Origin: Streptomyces sp. NBC_01306
Lineage (GTDB): Bacteria > Actinomycetota > Actinomycetes > Streptomycetales > Streptomycetaceae
Assembly (NCBI RefSeq): GCF_026340465.1
Contig: NZ_JAPEPC010000001.1
Coordinates: forward strand, 2,235,501-2,299,500
DNA length: 64,000 nucleotides
Direction of reading: 5' to 3'
The notes under the pieces are model-generated. The model had not been told where the DNA came from. It saw only the letters and a list, made by a program, of their open reading frames with translations, and did not search any database. This document shows positions 17,058-29,300 of this stretch, piece after piece; the first letter of the stretch is position 1, and every line of letters starts with the position of its first letter. The position numbers and the translations under genes were made by a program.

Positions 17058-17376
17058 GAAGATCACCACCATCGACCAGCTCAAGCAGCAGTTCGCCCAG
17101 TACCCGCAGATCGGGGAGCTGATCAAGCAGATCGGCGACTACCTGGCCCAGATCGACAAGATCAATATCGATGGCGGCGGCAAGGACGACGAGATCGCCA
17201 AGCAGTACCACGAGACCATCGACCCCGGTATGAAACACCTGCACGACCTGCTGACCCTGCTCAAGACCCTGGTCGAGCAGGTCGGGTACTCGGGATCCGA
17301 CGTGATGGCCCTGTTCGACCGGGTAGAGGACGAAGCCAAGTCACTCGCGACCAGTTGGTCGAACGACTCCAAGTGA
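17050..17376 (+). CDS. Small helical protein upstream of the giant gene
   Basis: The product is 108 aa starting at GTG 17050, overlapping the YbaB-like gene by 8 bp. It is entirely helical by eye, with a heptad-like second half (MKHLHDLLTLLKTLVEQVGYSGSDVMALFDRVEDEAKSL). It has no WXG motif, Cys or signal peptide. Its stop lies 13 bp before the giant protein start. It may be the WXG100-like partner or dedicated chaperone for the giant effector; this is inferred from position and size only. Confidence 0.8.
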   Translation: MAEKITTIDQLKQQFAQYPQIGELIKQIGDYLAQIDKINIDGGGKDDEIAKQYHETIDPGMKHLHDLLTLLKTLVEQVGYSGSDVMALFDRVEDEAKSLATSWSNDSK

Positions 17377-17389
17377 TGAGAACCCACGG

Positions 17390-20300
17390 ATGCTGACGCC
17401 CTCCCCCGCGATCGAGTGGATCATGCATGCCCTCACGGGCATGAAGTGGCCACAGGCCAACGAGGACGAGCTCCGCAACGCAGCGGATCTCTACGACTCC
17501 GTGGGCAACGACTACAAGCAGCTCGACGACCAGCTCGTACAGCTGCTCCAGAGCATCCGGCAGAACTTCGAGGGCGACGCGGCCACCGCGTTCCTCAATC
17601 TGGGCCAGGTCATCGCGGGCGGCGACAACTCGTTCCTCGATGCGGCGGCGGAGCAGTCCCAGCAAATGGCGAAGACCGCCCGGGACACGGCGAACCAGGC
17701 CGAGTACACGAAATGGATGATGCTCGCCCAGCTCATCGAGCTGCTGGCCGAGTTCATGTACGCCATGGCGTTCTCGTGGGTGCCCGGCTTCGGTGAGGCG
17801 CTGCTGGAGGGGCTGAGCTGGCGCACGCTCTTCACCCGGGTGTTCCTCAAGATGCTGATCAAGGAGCTGCTCAAGAGGATCGCCCAGCACGTCGCCCTCG
17901 GGGTCGGCATGGGCATCGCGATGGACCGCATCATCCAGCTGGTCCAGATCGGCCAGGGCAACCGGGACAAGTTCGACAACAAACTACTGCTGGACGCGGT
18001 CAAGTTCGGCGCGATCCAGGGCCTGGTCACCGGGCCGCTCAGCCTGCTCGCCCCGGGGATCGGCAAGTGGCTGGGCAACAAGCTCGGCAAGGGTCTGTCG
18101 AAGCTCCTCACCACGGAGCTGACGACGCTCTTCAAGACCCTGGAGAAGGTCGGGGGCAAGGGCGGAGCCAGTGACCTGGCCAAGAACGTGGCCAAGCTGC
18201 TGAGCGACCACGACCTCAGCCTCACCAAGGGCTTCACCAAGCTCGGTGGGAAGGAGGGCGCCAAGGCCACGACCGAGAACTTCATCAAGAACATGGGCAA
18301 GGAGTTCGCCAAATCCCCCATCAACGGGCTGACGAAGGAGGAGTCCCGTCAGATCGGCAAGACCTGGGCCAAGACCGTCACGGAGCACTGGTCGGGCCCG
18401 GCCAAGGGGGCGGCGGAAGCACTCAGCAAGGAACTCACCAGGGAACTGGGCAGCACGCTCGACAAGAACGCGCTGAAGGTGCTCGCCCACGACATGCCCC
18501 AGACCCTGATGCACATGGGTTTCCAGGGCAACAAGCGCTTCCGGCTGGGCATGGTCGGCAGTGGGCTGCTCGTCGAGTCCATAGGCCAGAACCTCGGTGA
18601 GGGTTTCTACAACCTGATCTACCAGGACGGCTTCTCCACGTCGTGGGACACCTTCGTCGCGGGCATGCTGACCGGCGGACTGAGTCACGGCGGGCACGTC
18701 TATCTCGTCCACCCCGTCGTGCATGCCATGTCCCACCACTTCGACACATCGGGACTCGACGGTGGGTTCGACAAGGGCCTGGACAAGAACTTCGACCTGG
18801 ACCCGCCCAAGGGCCTGGACAAGAACCTGGACGGGCAGCTGGACGATCACCTCGACTATCTCGATGTGAGCGACACGGAGTCGCTGTACAGCAACACCAC
18901 CGACGACACGTCCCATGACTCGGTGACGCCGGTGACACCTGTGCCGACGAGCTCCTCGAACACGACGGTCCACACGGTCAACCACTCGAACGACGTTCAG
19001 CACACGAACGACGTTCAGCACACGAACACTTCGGACTCCCGGAACGAGTCCGAGGCCCCGGTGACGCCGATCGCTCCCGTCTCGCAGGTAGCACCGGTCG
19101 CTTCCGTGCCCCACGCCAACACGGCATCGACCACCTCGCCGAACCTGTCGTCCACACCCTCGTCATCGCCCCACCTCCCCAATGCGGCGCCCCCGTCCCG
19201 CCGTCCGAACCAGTCCCCCCTTCTGCCGAACAACGGCGAAGGAAGCAGCAGTATCGAGCTGAAGCCCCTGCCGCGCCCGACTTCGACCCAGACCACTTCC
19301 ACCGACTTCGACTCGTCGCTCACGCCGAACAACGAATTGGTCACGGCCCCGGAGTCGACGGCGAACAACGTCACGGAGACGGTGACCGAGACGGTCCATG
19401 TCAACGAGACGGTTGACGAGACGGTCTCGGAGACGCCCCCTCCGAGGCCGCTGTCCCACACCAACACCGTCTCCACCGAGCACCAGAACAACTCGGCACT
19501 CGACACGGATCAGCTCCAGAACAACCAGCACACCGATCAGCAGAACAACGACCAGGCCAACAACCAGATCACCGAACAGAACACCCAACAGGTCAATCAG
19601 CAGGTCAATCAGCAGGTCAATCAGCAGAACAACGAAGAAAGCCCGGCCGGCGGCCCCGAGCACGACGACACCCTGACGCCCCCCACCGCCGCGAACAGGC
19701 CCGGAGAGACCACCGCGGGCTCCCCCCGTCCGCCGCTCTGGCAGCATGACGTGAGTCAGTACGTCAAGCCGAACGCCACGCATCCCCGCCCCGCTGAGCG
19801 TCCGCTCCCCACCGGCTCCACCGCAGGCCACAGCAGCACCAAGCTGCTTCAGCCGGGCGGCAGGAGCATCGGTCGCACGCTCCACGACAAACTCAACGCC
19901 GCGCTCAGTCTCAAGCGCACCGGCGACCGGGCCGATGAATCCGTGATCAAGGAGATCGACGACGAACTGGCCCGGCACCCGGGCTCGTTCCTCGGCGACG
20001 GCCGCCGGTTCGTCGTCAAGCACAGCGTCCCCTTCCTCGGGACGAGTCTCACCAAGGCGAAGCGGACCGTGATGACCGTCACGGCCGTCCCGTACGCCGA
20101 CAGGTGGACCCACCACCCGGATTCCGACGCCCGCGACCCGCACAAGCTGGACACCTCCCAGCAGCTCCAGCAGCAGACCGGTACGAACACCGGCACGTCC
20201 CGGGGCACCGGTCTCCAGCTGGGACTCGCCGCCGGGGCGCTGCCCTCCGACGCCCGGATGCTGTTCGACCTCCGCGGGAGCGCCAGTCACAACCAGAAGC

Positions 20301-23300
20301 ATGTGATCGGCAGCCACGACCAGCGTTCGTTCCAGCGTGAGACGCGCACGACGGGCGGCAGCGAGTCCTTCCACCAGGACGTCTACTACAAGGTCGAGTT
20401 CCACCCGGACGAGCGGATCGACGCCTTCGGAACGGGCGTCAAGAACGGGATGACGACCCGGGTCTCCAAGGACTCCGCCGTGCCCAAGGAGTCGGAGCTG
20501 CGCGTACCGCACAACTTCACCCCGCCGCCCGGCGCGCGCCCCGGCTCGCCGAGCACCGAGGGCTTCGGGCCGGTGAAGTCGGTCTTCGACTGGGCGGTCC
20601 AGAAGCTCGACGCCAGGCCCGGCGGGTACAAGCACAAGCAGCTCAGCGACTACTTCAGCTCGGACCACTTCCACAGCAGGTCCGACGAGATCGCCCGCGG
20701 ACCGCTGGCGCCACTCGACGTGCGCAGGCGCAACGGCCAGTCCGCAGGCACCTTCCAGGTGGGCAAGGCGATATCCGGCGAGCACCATCTGATCGAGGTC
20801 GTGGGCGACGCCGAGATGCGCATCACGGATGCCATCACCGTGAAGAACGAGGTCCTGGTCCAGGACAACCGGCGTTACGTGGTGGCCTTCTTCGGCGGTT
20901 CGCGGTTCGCCATCCCGACCGATCAGGCGCCGCACATCTTCATGCAGCTCGGGCTGACCCTGCACTACAGCCACGACTCCAGCGAGGTCTCGCTCCAGGG
21001 CGGCAACGTGGGCCGCAAGATCACCGGGCGGGTGAAGGGCAGCGACACGGCCCTCTACCTCCAGGAGCTCCAGGTCCCCGTCACCTTCGAGGGCGAGACG
21101 CACACCCTCGACACCTGGAGTCTCGTACGGCTGCCGGTGCGCGAGGCGCGCGAGCGGGCGGGCTGGGACCCCGACACGCATACCCGTCCCGAGGGGAGCG
21201 AGCCGCCGCTGCCCGCGCACTGGCGCAACGGCGACTACGACCTGACGCACACCAGGGCCACCGACCTCGTCATCGACAACACTCACGCCACGGACCCGGC
21301 GTCCCCGAACGTACTCGTCGACCGGGTACTCGACTGGATCAACCGGACGCACGGCGACTCGGTGCTGGTCGCCCCGCGTCCGGACGGGAACAGCGCCGAT
21401 CCACGCGGCCAACTGACGAAGTTCCTGCAGGCCATCAGCGGCGAACGGAGCCGGGCGCAGGCCAACACCCGCATCATCATGGCCAAGTTCGACGAACGGA
21501 ACCTGGCGACGACGCTCAACGAACTCGCCCACGACGGGCTGTCCGTCAAGCTGTTCGGCCGCAACCTCACCAAGGAAAACCTCTTCTCGCTGAACCTGAA
21601 GGCCGAGCTCGACCGGCCGGTCTACCAGGGCACCGACCGTGACCGGATGACCCGCCAGAACAACAACGCCGGTGAGCGCGTGGGCAACGCCCACAGCACC
21701 ACGCACACCTTCGGGGCCCAGGCGGGCGGCACTGTCGAACTGCGCTCGAACGAGACGTTCCGTAAGGGCACGCCGGACCATATCGGCGTGCTGGGGGCCA
21801 GGGCGGGCGCGAGCCGCCAGCACACCCGGAGCAACGGCACCGTGTTCACCGCCGGCCGCGAGGACGTGACGGCCTCCCCGGCCGGGGTGCATTCCTTCTC
21901 GGCGACCGGCCGGTTCACGGCCGAGCTGGTGGGTGTGCACCAGTGGCACGCGACGTACCGGGCCCTCACACTCGGCCGAGCGGGGCGCAAGATCCACGAG
22001 CCGGTCACCGTGGGCGGTCCCGGGGCCACGCTCGGGGACTTCAGCGTGATGCTCCATCTGTCGGAGCAGTACATGCCGAAGGTCGACCCGCATGCGGAGG
22101 GCGCGGCCAACCCGTACGCCGTCGAACACGCGACCACCACCAGGGAGCTGACACAGGACGAGACCGAGGACCTGTGGGCGCCGTCGGCGTGGCAGCGCGC
22201 GGACACGCTCAAGAACATCCCGGTGATCACCCAGTACGTGCCGACGGACCATCACCTCCAGGAGGCGGGGCCGCTGGTCGCGAACCGGGCGACCCGCGGT
22301 GAGTGGTCGCTGACGACCGAGGGGACCAGCCAGCACCAGCGGATGAAGAACGCCCTCGGCTCGATGTCGCTGACCGCCGACTCCGACCAGGTGTTCTCCC
22401 CGACGGGCAAGCAGCTCAACGACGTACGCGCCCCCGGATTCCTGTACGGCGCGACGGGCGACATCCGCCTCGTCGGACGGCGTGGGAACCCGACCGCCGT
22501 GGGCGGCCCCGTCGATCTCAAGCCGGAGCTGAACAACAGCCTGGACCTGGCGGTGTCGGGAGGGGACGGCAAGGGCTGGGTGCTGTCGTTCGACCTGAAC
22601 GCCGGGCACTTCCCCGCGCAGCACACGAGCGTGCCCACCACGACGCGTTACGGCTTCGGTGCCACTCCGTACTCGCGCTCCAGCATGACCTCGACGGGCG
22701 GCGGCCGGACCAACAGCCGGTCCGTCAACATCGTTCCGGAGAACGGTCAGTGGGTGCCGGTCGCTGCGAACGCCGAGTACCGGGTCGAGATGTCCGCCGA
22801 CAAGCTCGGCGCCCTCACCCCGTTCCGCTCGAAGCTGCCCGCATGGACCGGGCAGCTGGTGGACAAGGCGAATGGCTGGCGCGGACTGGTCTCCGAACAG
22901 GCGGCCCACGCGCTGAACCTGTTCAACACCGGTATCACGCAGGTGCCCAGGCTCGCCGAAGGGGCCGGGGCCTGGTCGCACTCCTCGTGGTTCAAGGAGA
23001 GTCCGCTCGGGGTCGTCCCGGTGTCGGCGCCGAGCGGTCCGGACGCGAACCGTGCGCAGTTCATGCGGAGCCTGCGCAATCTGCGGTTCACCCGCAACAG
23101 CCTGGAGTCCATCAGGACACTGCTGTCCGAACGGCACGGGCAGGCCATGGTCGAGTCCGGTATTCCGCAGCAGTACCGGGGCCGTGCGCCCTGGCGCGGT
23201 TTCACCGAGAGTCTCCCGCTCGGGGGCAAGGAATACCGGGTGACGGTGAAGCAGGTCCCCGGCGCGCGGAGCGTCGAGGACTTCGGCTTCGGCGATGTGG

Positions 23301-26300
23301 AGAGCGGTCAGTCCGTCACCACCAGCACCACCGATTCGCGGGGCGTCACCCGTTCCCGCGGCCTTTCCGCGAACATCACCGAACGCATCACCGGGCCGAA
23401 CGGTTCGTCGGGCGGCCCGCTGGGGAACTCCAGCGGCTCGACGGGAACGAGCGGTGGCCACAGCAGCTCGGAGTCGGACACCGTGGCACAGGTGACGGTC
23501 ATCCCCGGCCCGCTCGCCACCGTCTCCACCTCGTACGACGTCGTGGTCACGGTCCTGGACAACAAGGGCGATGTCGTACTGGAACACACCTGGCCCGCGG
23601 GCAGCGCGAGGAGCCAGGAGCCACTGGCGCTGCTCAAGCCGGGCGGGGAGACCGAGGGCGATGTGTACACACCGCCGCCCGCCTCCGTGGACGTGTGGCA
23701 GTCGGCCAACGCGACGCCTGACAGGATCAGCCGGCACCTCGCCCAGCACGTGTCCGGCGACAACCGCCCCGCCGGGCTGGTCCCCAGCAACGGGGTGCAC
23801 TTCACACGGGTACTCGGCTCGGAGAATGTCGAGGCGCTGGCCCACATCACCCTGGCGAAGGCCCAGACCCCGCACCTCAACGGCGGTCACGCGGGCAAGG
23901 GCCCGGAGACCCACGGGGTACTCACCGGTGACCAGCTGGCCCAGGCCCGCGCCAAGGCCGCGAACGTCAAGCTGCTGTCGCCCGGCAAGGGCGGCGGCGA
24001 CACCCTGACCGCCGGCACCAACGAGCTGTCCCTGACCGGTTCGCTCATCGACGGTTCGGCACTCGGCGAGAACGGCTACCAGCCGCTCGGTCTGGTCGAC
24101 GACACCCTCATCGGCGGCTCCACGGGCTCACTCCAACTCCACCCGGCCTTCGACCTGTCGGGGGCCAAACTGCTCGCGACGGCCGATGTGCGGATGGAGT
24201 TCGCCACCGGCACCGGTGAGAGCTTCGACGTGGGTGAGGGGCAGGTCCACGGCAAGAACGGCGGGCTGGGCGGTGACGCCATCGGGGCCGACTCGCACAA
24301 TACGACCTACCAGATCACCCCGGTCATCGCGCCGGGCGTCGGCTCGTCGGAGGAGTACAAGTTCAACGAGGCGACCGCCGCCAAGATCAATATGAAGCCG
24401 GACACCGGGCGGGCCTTCCTCTTCTCCGTACCCACGAAGTGGCTGGCCGTCGCCGGGGTGCACCGCCACTTCAAGGACAGCTCGTTCGGCCAGGTGGCCA
24501 CTCGCGGGCTGACCTGGGAAGGCTACGACCCGCCGGGCCTCCAGGCCGGTGAGACGGACACCGATGTGCTCGCCTGGATCCGCGAGGACGTGGCCCGGGA
24601 TCTGGGGCTCATCACCGACCAGAACCACCCCGCGGCGCTGTCCAGCCAGTGGGACGACGTGGCCAAGGGGTGGAAGACCTGGAAGGCCAACCACGACGCG
24701 TACTGGAGCACCTACCGCCCGCTGACCGACCTGGCCTTCGTGGTGCAGGACGCGCAGCACCGGCTGGACGTGGCGACCACCCCCGAGGCCCGGCAAGCGG
24801 CCCAGCAGGCGCTGGACACGGCGAACGCCGAACTGAACGCGGCACGGGAGACGGTCCGGCCGAAGCTGGAGTCGCTGACCCAGAAGCTGCGGGACGCGGG
24901 CGAGCACTACCGCAATCTGCGGTCGGCCGCCGACGCCCTCAACGACTGGCACCGGCTCCCGGAGAACGAGCGCACCGGCACGGCGCCCGAGTCGCTGGCG
25001 TACGACGCGACCGTGGAGCACGACCACGGTGTGGAGAAGCCCGAACACGGCGCCGAGTACGAGGAGTTCACGAACGACGCCGGTGAAGTCACCAGCCTGA
25101 AGAACGTGGTGTCCGGGGAGATCCACGAGGTCGGTCCGACCACGAAGGACGGCAACGGCTTCTTCCACCACCTGGCCGCACACCTGGTCCGGATCGATCC
25201 GGACCTGCTGACCACGCAGGGCATCACCGTCCCGAAGGGCCACGACCTCACCGATACGGTGAACGAGTTGCGCACGCTGTTCGGCAAGAACCTCCGCGAG
25301 GACAGGGACAGTCCCAACCCCCTGGCGGACTACATCCACCCGGACCTCACCGACAAGTTCGAGCCCGACGAGATCCGCGCGGCCGGGCTGGACACCCTGC
25401 TGGACAGGTCCACCCCGCAGGGCCGGGAGTACACCGAGGGCAAGTGGATTCCGCACTCGGCGGGCCGCCCGACCGAGAACCACCGTGCGGTACTGACCCC
25501 GGAGCAGCGGACCTCGCTCGCCGCGTCGCAGACGACGCGGCCCGCCAACGAGGAGTCCGCTGCCAAGGACAGCGCGGGTGACCTGTATCCGCCGCTGGCT
25601 GCCCAGCTGTTCGGGGTTCCGGTGACGGTGATGGTGGGCGGCAGACGTCATACGTTCATGCCCAACGGCAGCGAGGCGACGGGCAACCCGGGCAACCGCG
25701 GCGTCGAACTGCTGCTGAAGGACGGCCACTACCGCTATGTGGACCAGACCCAGGACCTGAGGCCGCCGCAGGACCCGCCGTCCGACAACGAATCGGTCTC
25801 CGACGACGACTCGGTCTCCGACGGCGGGTCCGACCTCGAACCCGTGCCGGGTACGCCCCGCCCGGTGGTCAAGGTGCCGGACGACGGCTATTCGCAGCTC
25901 ACTTCGCTGCTGGTCAGCGCGCCCTCGGCAGTCGCTCCGAAGCTCCCCCACCTCGGTCAGAAACTGCGGAACCTGGTCGGCTCCCCGGACGAGCTGCGCG
26001 CCACTGCCTCGGCCGCGTCCGACGTCGAGCACCACCAGGACCTGCACACGCTGGTGCTCGGCATGAAGGAGGCCGTGCACGCCCATGTGGTGGAGCTGGG
26101 CGCCCGCGGGCTCGCCATGCGGATGCCCCACCTCGTCCCGCAGTTCACCCAGGGCAACCGACGCGCCATGTACCGGGCCGTGAACCTCATGTTCAAGGAG
26201 GTGAAGACGGCCGTCGCCGCGTGGGAACACAGCGGGGACTCCCCCTGGTCCCAGAGCTTCCTGCCGCTGCTGGCCGATACCTTCGGGGTGGACCTCACCG

Positions 26301-29300
26301 TGCACACCGCGCCGTCCGGCGGTAACCCCGGCGGGTCGGACCGGTTCCGGCCCCCGCCCGGGGGTGGTGCACCGCTCTCCGTACACCTTCAGCAGAACGG
26401 CTCGCACTTCGACGGGACGACGGAGCCGACCGCCCGTCCGCGGACCGAATCGTTCCGTGTCCCGGGTGCCTCGCCGAACGCCCCGCTCCACACGCGGCAC
26501 ACCGGCCCGCTGGAGGCCCCGGCACCCGTTCCCCTGCACAAGCCTGCCGCCACGCCCACGCTCACCGCCGACTACTCCGTCGTCGAAATCCCCCCGCACC
26601 GCTCGGCCACGGCCCCCCATCCGATCGCCGACGTCAGTTCGCTGGGCACGGCCGAGATCCTGCCGCCCAGTGACCGGACCATGGACGAGGGCGGGGCCGC
26701 CGCGTCCGTCTGGGAGCGCGGGTTCGCCGTGGAGCGCACCCTGCTCAGCGACGGCAGTGTGCGCTCCGACGTCACGGTGCGCATCCATCTGGACGTGCAG
26801 CCGGGTGCCAACGCGAACCACGTGGCGAACGCCAAAGCAATGGCGAAGCGCGGCATCGACACGTACTACAACGACCCGAAACACCGTCTCCCGAACGGTG
26901 ATCTGCTCCAGGTGAAGCTGGAGTTCGTCTTCGATCCCGCAGACGCGCACCGAAAGGTGAAGCTGCACCCGGACCCGGACGGCACGGGCCGCGACAACAG
27001 CGCCACCTGGTACGTCTCGGAGGGCGGGGCGGGCTCGATCGACAAGTCGTACGTCATCGCGCACGAGACCGGCCACCTCCTCGGCTTCCAGGACCAGTAC
27101 CGCGAGGCCAAGCAGGGCCGTCCGTTCCGGCCGGTGTACGACGACCACTCGCTGATGTCCGGTTACGGCATCGACGCATCGGGACGCGTGCAGTTCGACA
27201 TGGACCACATGACGTCCGACCACACCCTCTCGCCGTCGCTGCGGATCATGCCGCGAGATCTGCTGCTGCTCTCCACGGCCGTGGACGCCGCCTGGTCGCA
27301 CACTCCGGGCGCGGGCGCGGCCCCGCACGACAAGGCCAGGGCACACATCCCGCTCGACGTACGCGAACGAGTGCTGCGTGGCAATGCCGGCACCGGCGCC
27401 AACGGTCTGCTCGCCCCACGCGGCCCGTCCGGACGCTTCCGCCCCGAAGCCACCGGACCGCTGAACCCCAACGGCACCTACCGGGCGGGCAAACGCCCCG
27501 ACGGCACCGTCCAGACGATGTTCCCGGACCACTGGAGCCCCGACGAAGTCCTCCACGCGACCCGCCAGGTGTACCTCGACCATGTCAGGACCGGCAGCCT
27601 GAGGACGGACACCGAACGCTCAGGCCGCCAGACCTTCGACGGTGTGTACCAGGGCGTACGCATCAAGGGCACCGCCGACGCCATCGGCACCATCATCGAC
27701 TTCGCACCCCACCCCGACCAGAGCGGCCTTCAGCCGCCCACCCACCTCGAACCGCCACCGCCCCGCAAGCTCACCGACGAGCCCGCGTTCAGCGACGCCT
27801 CCATGCGCTTCATGCTGCGCGGCGACGTCCCGACGCTGACCGGGGTGCAGTACGCGCACAGCGAGGACCGGCGCGAGCTGGCCCAGACGGACCGCGGAAT
27901 CATCTTCGAGAAGCTGACGGACCCCGATTTCAACGGCGTGCGCCGGGCCGAGGTGTGGTTCCGGAACCCGCCGACGGGACCCGGGCCGAAGACTCTGAAG
28001 GTCGGCGACGGCGACTCGCCCGACGGGGTCGGCCAGGACGGCTGGGGCACCAATCCGCGGATGCTGTTCCCCGAGGAGTGGGCCCCCGGTGATCTGCGCG
28101 AGGCCGTACGGGACGCGCACAACAACGCCCTGGCCAACGGCCTCTTCGAAGTACTGCCCGACGGCGGCTACCTGTGGGAGGGCTCGGCGGGCGGCGTCCG
28201 GATGCAGGGGGTCGTGAAGGACGGCGAGCACCGCTGGTTCCGTCCGACCCGCTTCCAGCCGCACCCGGAGTGGGACGCGCACGACATCGCGGCGACCACC
28301 TCCGAGACCCCGATGACGTTCACCAGGGCGTCCGGCGGACTTGCCGAGTTCCGTGCGTCGCACGTGGTGTTCACCAACGGCGACCGCGGGCTGAACCTCA
28401 CCCGGGTCGTCCGGTATTCGAGGGGCATGGACCCGGGGGCCCTCACCGAACTGCGCGAGAAGCTGTCCGACGTACAGGATCACATCGACGACACCTACAA
28501 CTCCGGGGAGGAGAGCAAGGAGAACGGCCGGCTCCCCAAGACCCGGTTCACCGTGGAGCTCCGGCCGACGAGCAGGAACAACCCGTCGGAGGACGGCGCC
28601 GACATCGGAACGCTGTCCCTGCACAGCGCCGAAGACGCCGCGGCCCGGTTGCTGGGCTTCGACGTGGACCCGGACGCGGGCCGCCAGGACCTCGTACGCC
28701 AGGTCCTCGAACACCGCCGCCCGACGCCCCGGTCCACCCACTCCTGGAATCCCCCGAACCAGCAGCAGGGCGGGACACCGAGCCCGCTGCTCACAGCGGA
28801 CGTCGAAGCCGCGCTGCGCCGCAACACGCACGCCGGGCTCTTCGACGAACCCGGTGTACTGGAACTGCTGGCCGCCCGCCGGTCCCAGGACCACGCCCCG
28901 CACGTCACCAAGGAATCGACCGAGGCAGCGCTCGCCGCCCTTACCGAGGACGAATTCGCGCCCGGCTACACCCGGACCCCGGACGACCAGCTCCCGGACG
29001 GTTGGACCCCGGACCGACTGCGACTGGCCGCACTGCGGGCAGCCCGCAGCAGCGCACCACGCACCCCCGACCCGCACCAGCCGGGCGCACTCACCATCGT
29101 CACCACGCCCGAACCGGGCGTACAGCTCACCACCCGCGTCAGCAGCACCTCGCTGGTCGTCCTCGGCGCCGAGATCGTCAGGGTGCCGCAGCCGGCAGCC
29201 CCGGCCGGGCACCCGCAGGCCCCGGCCCCTCAGCCGGGCAACCACGCCCCGGTCGACCTGACCAGCAACGTCACCCCGGTCAACCCGGTCCATCTGGCCG

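Noticed and set aside
19163..27583. Long minus-strand open frames (up to 1583 codons) opposite the giant gene
   Set aside because: They are Arg/Val/Gly-rich with no domain motifs and mirror the codon bias of the plus-strand gene; they are GC-driven shadows.
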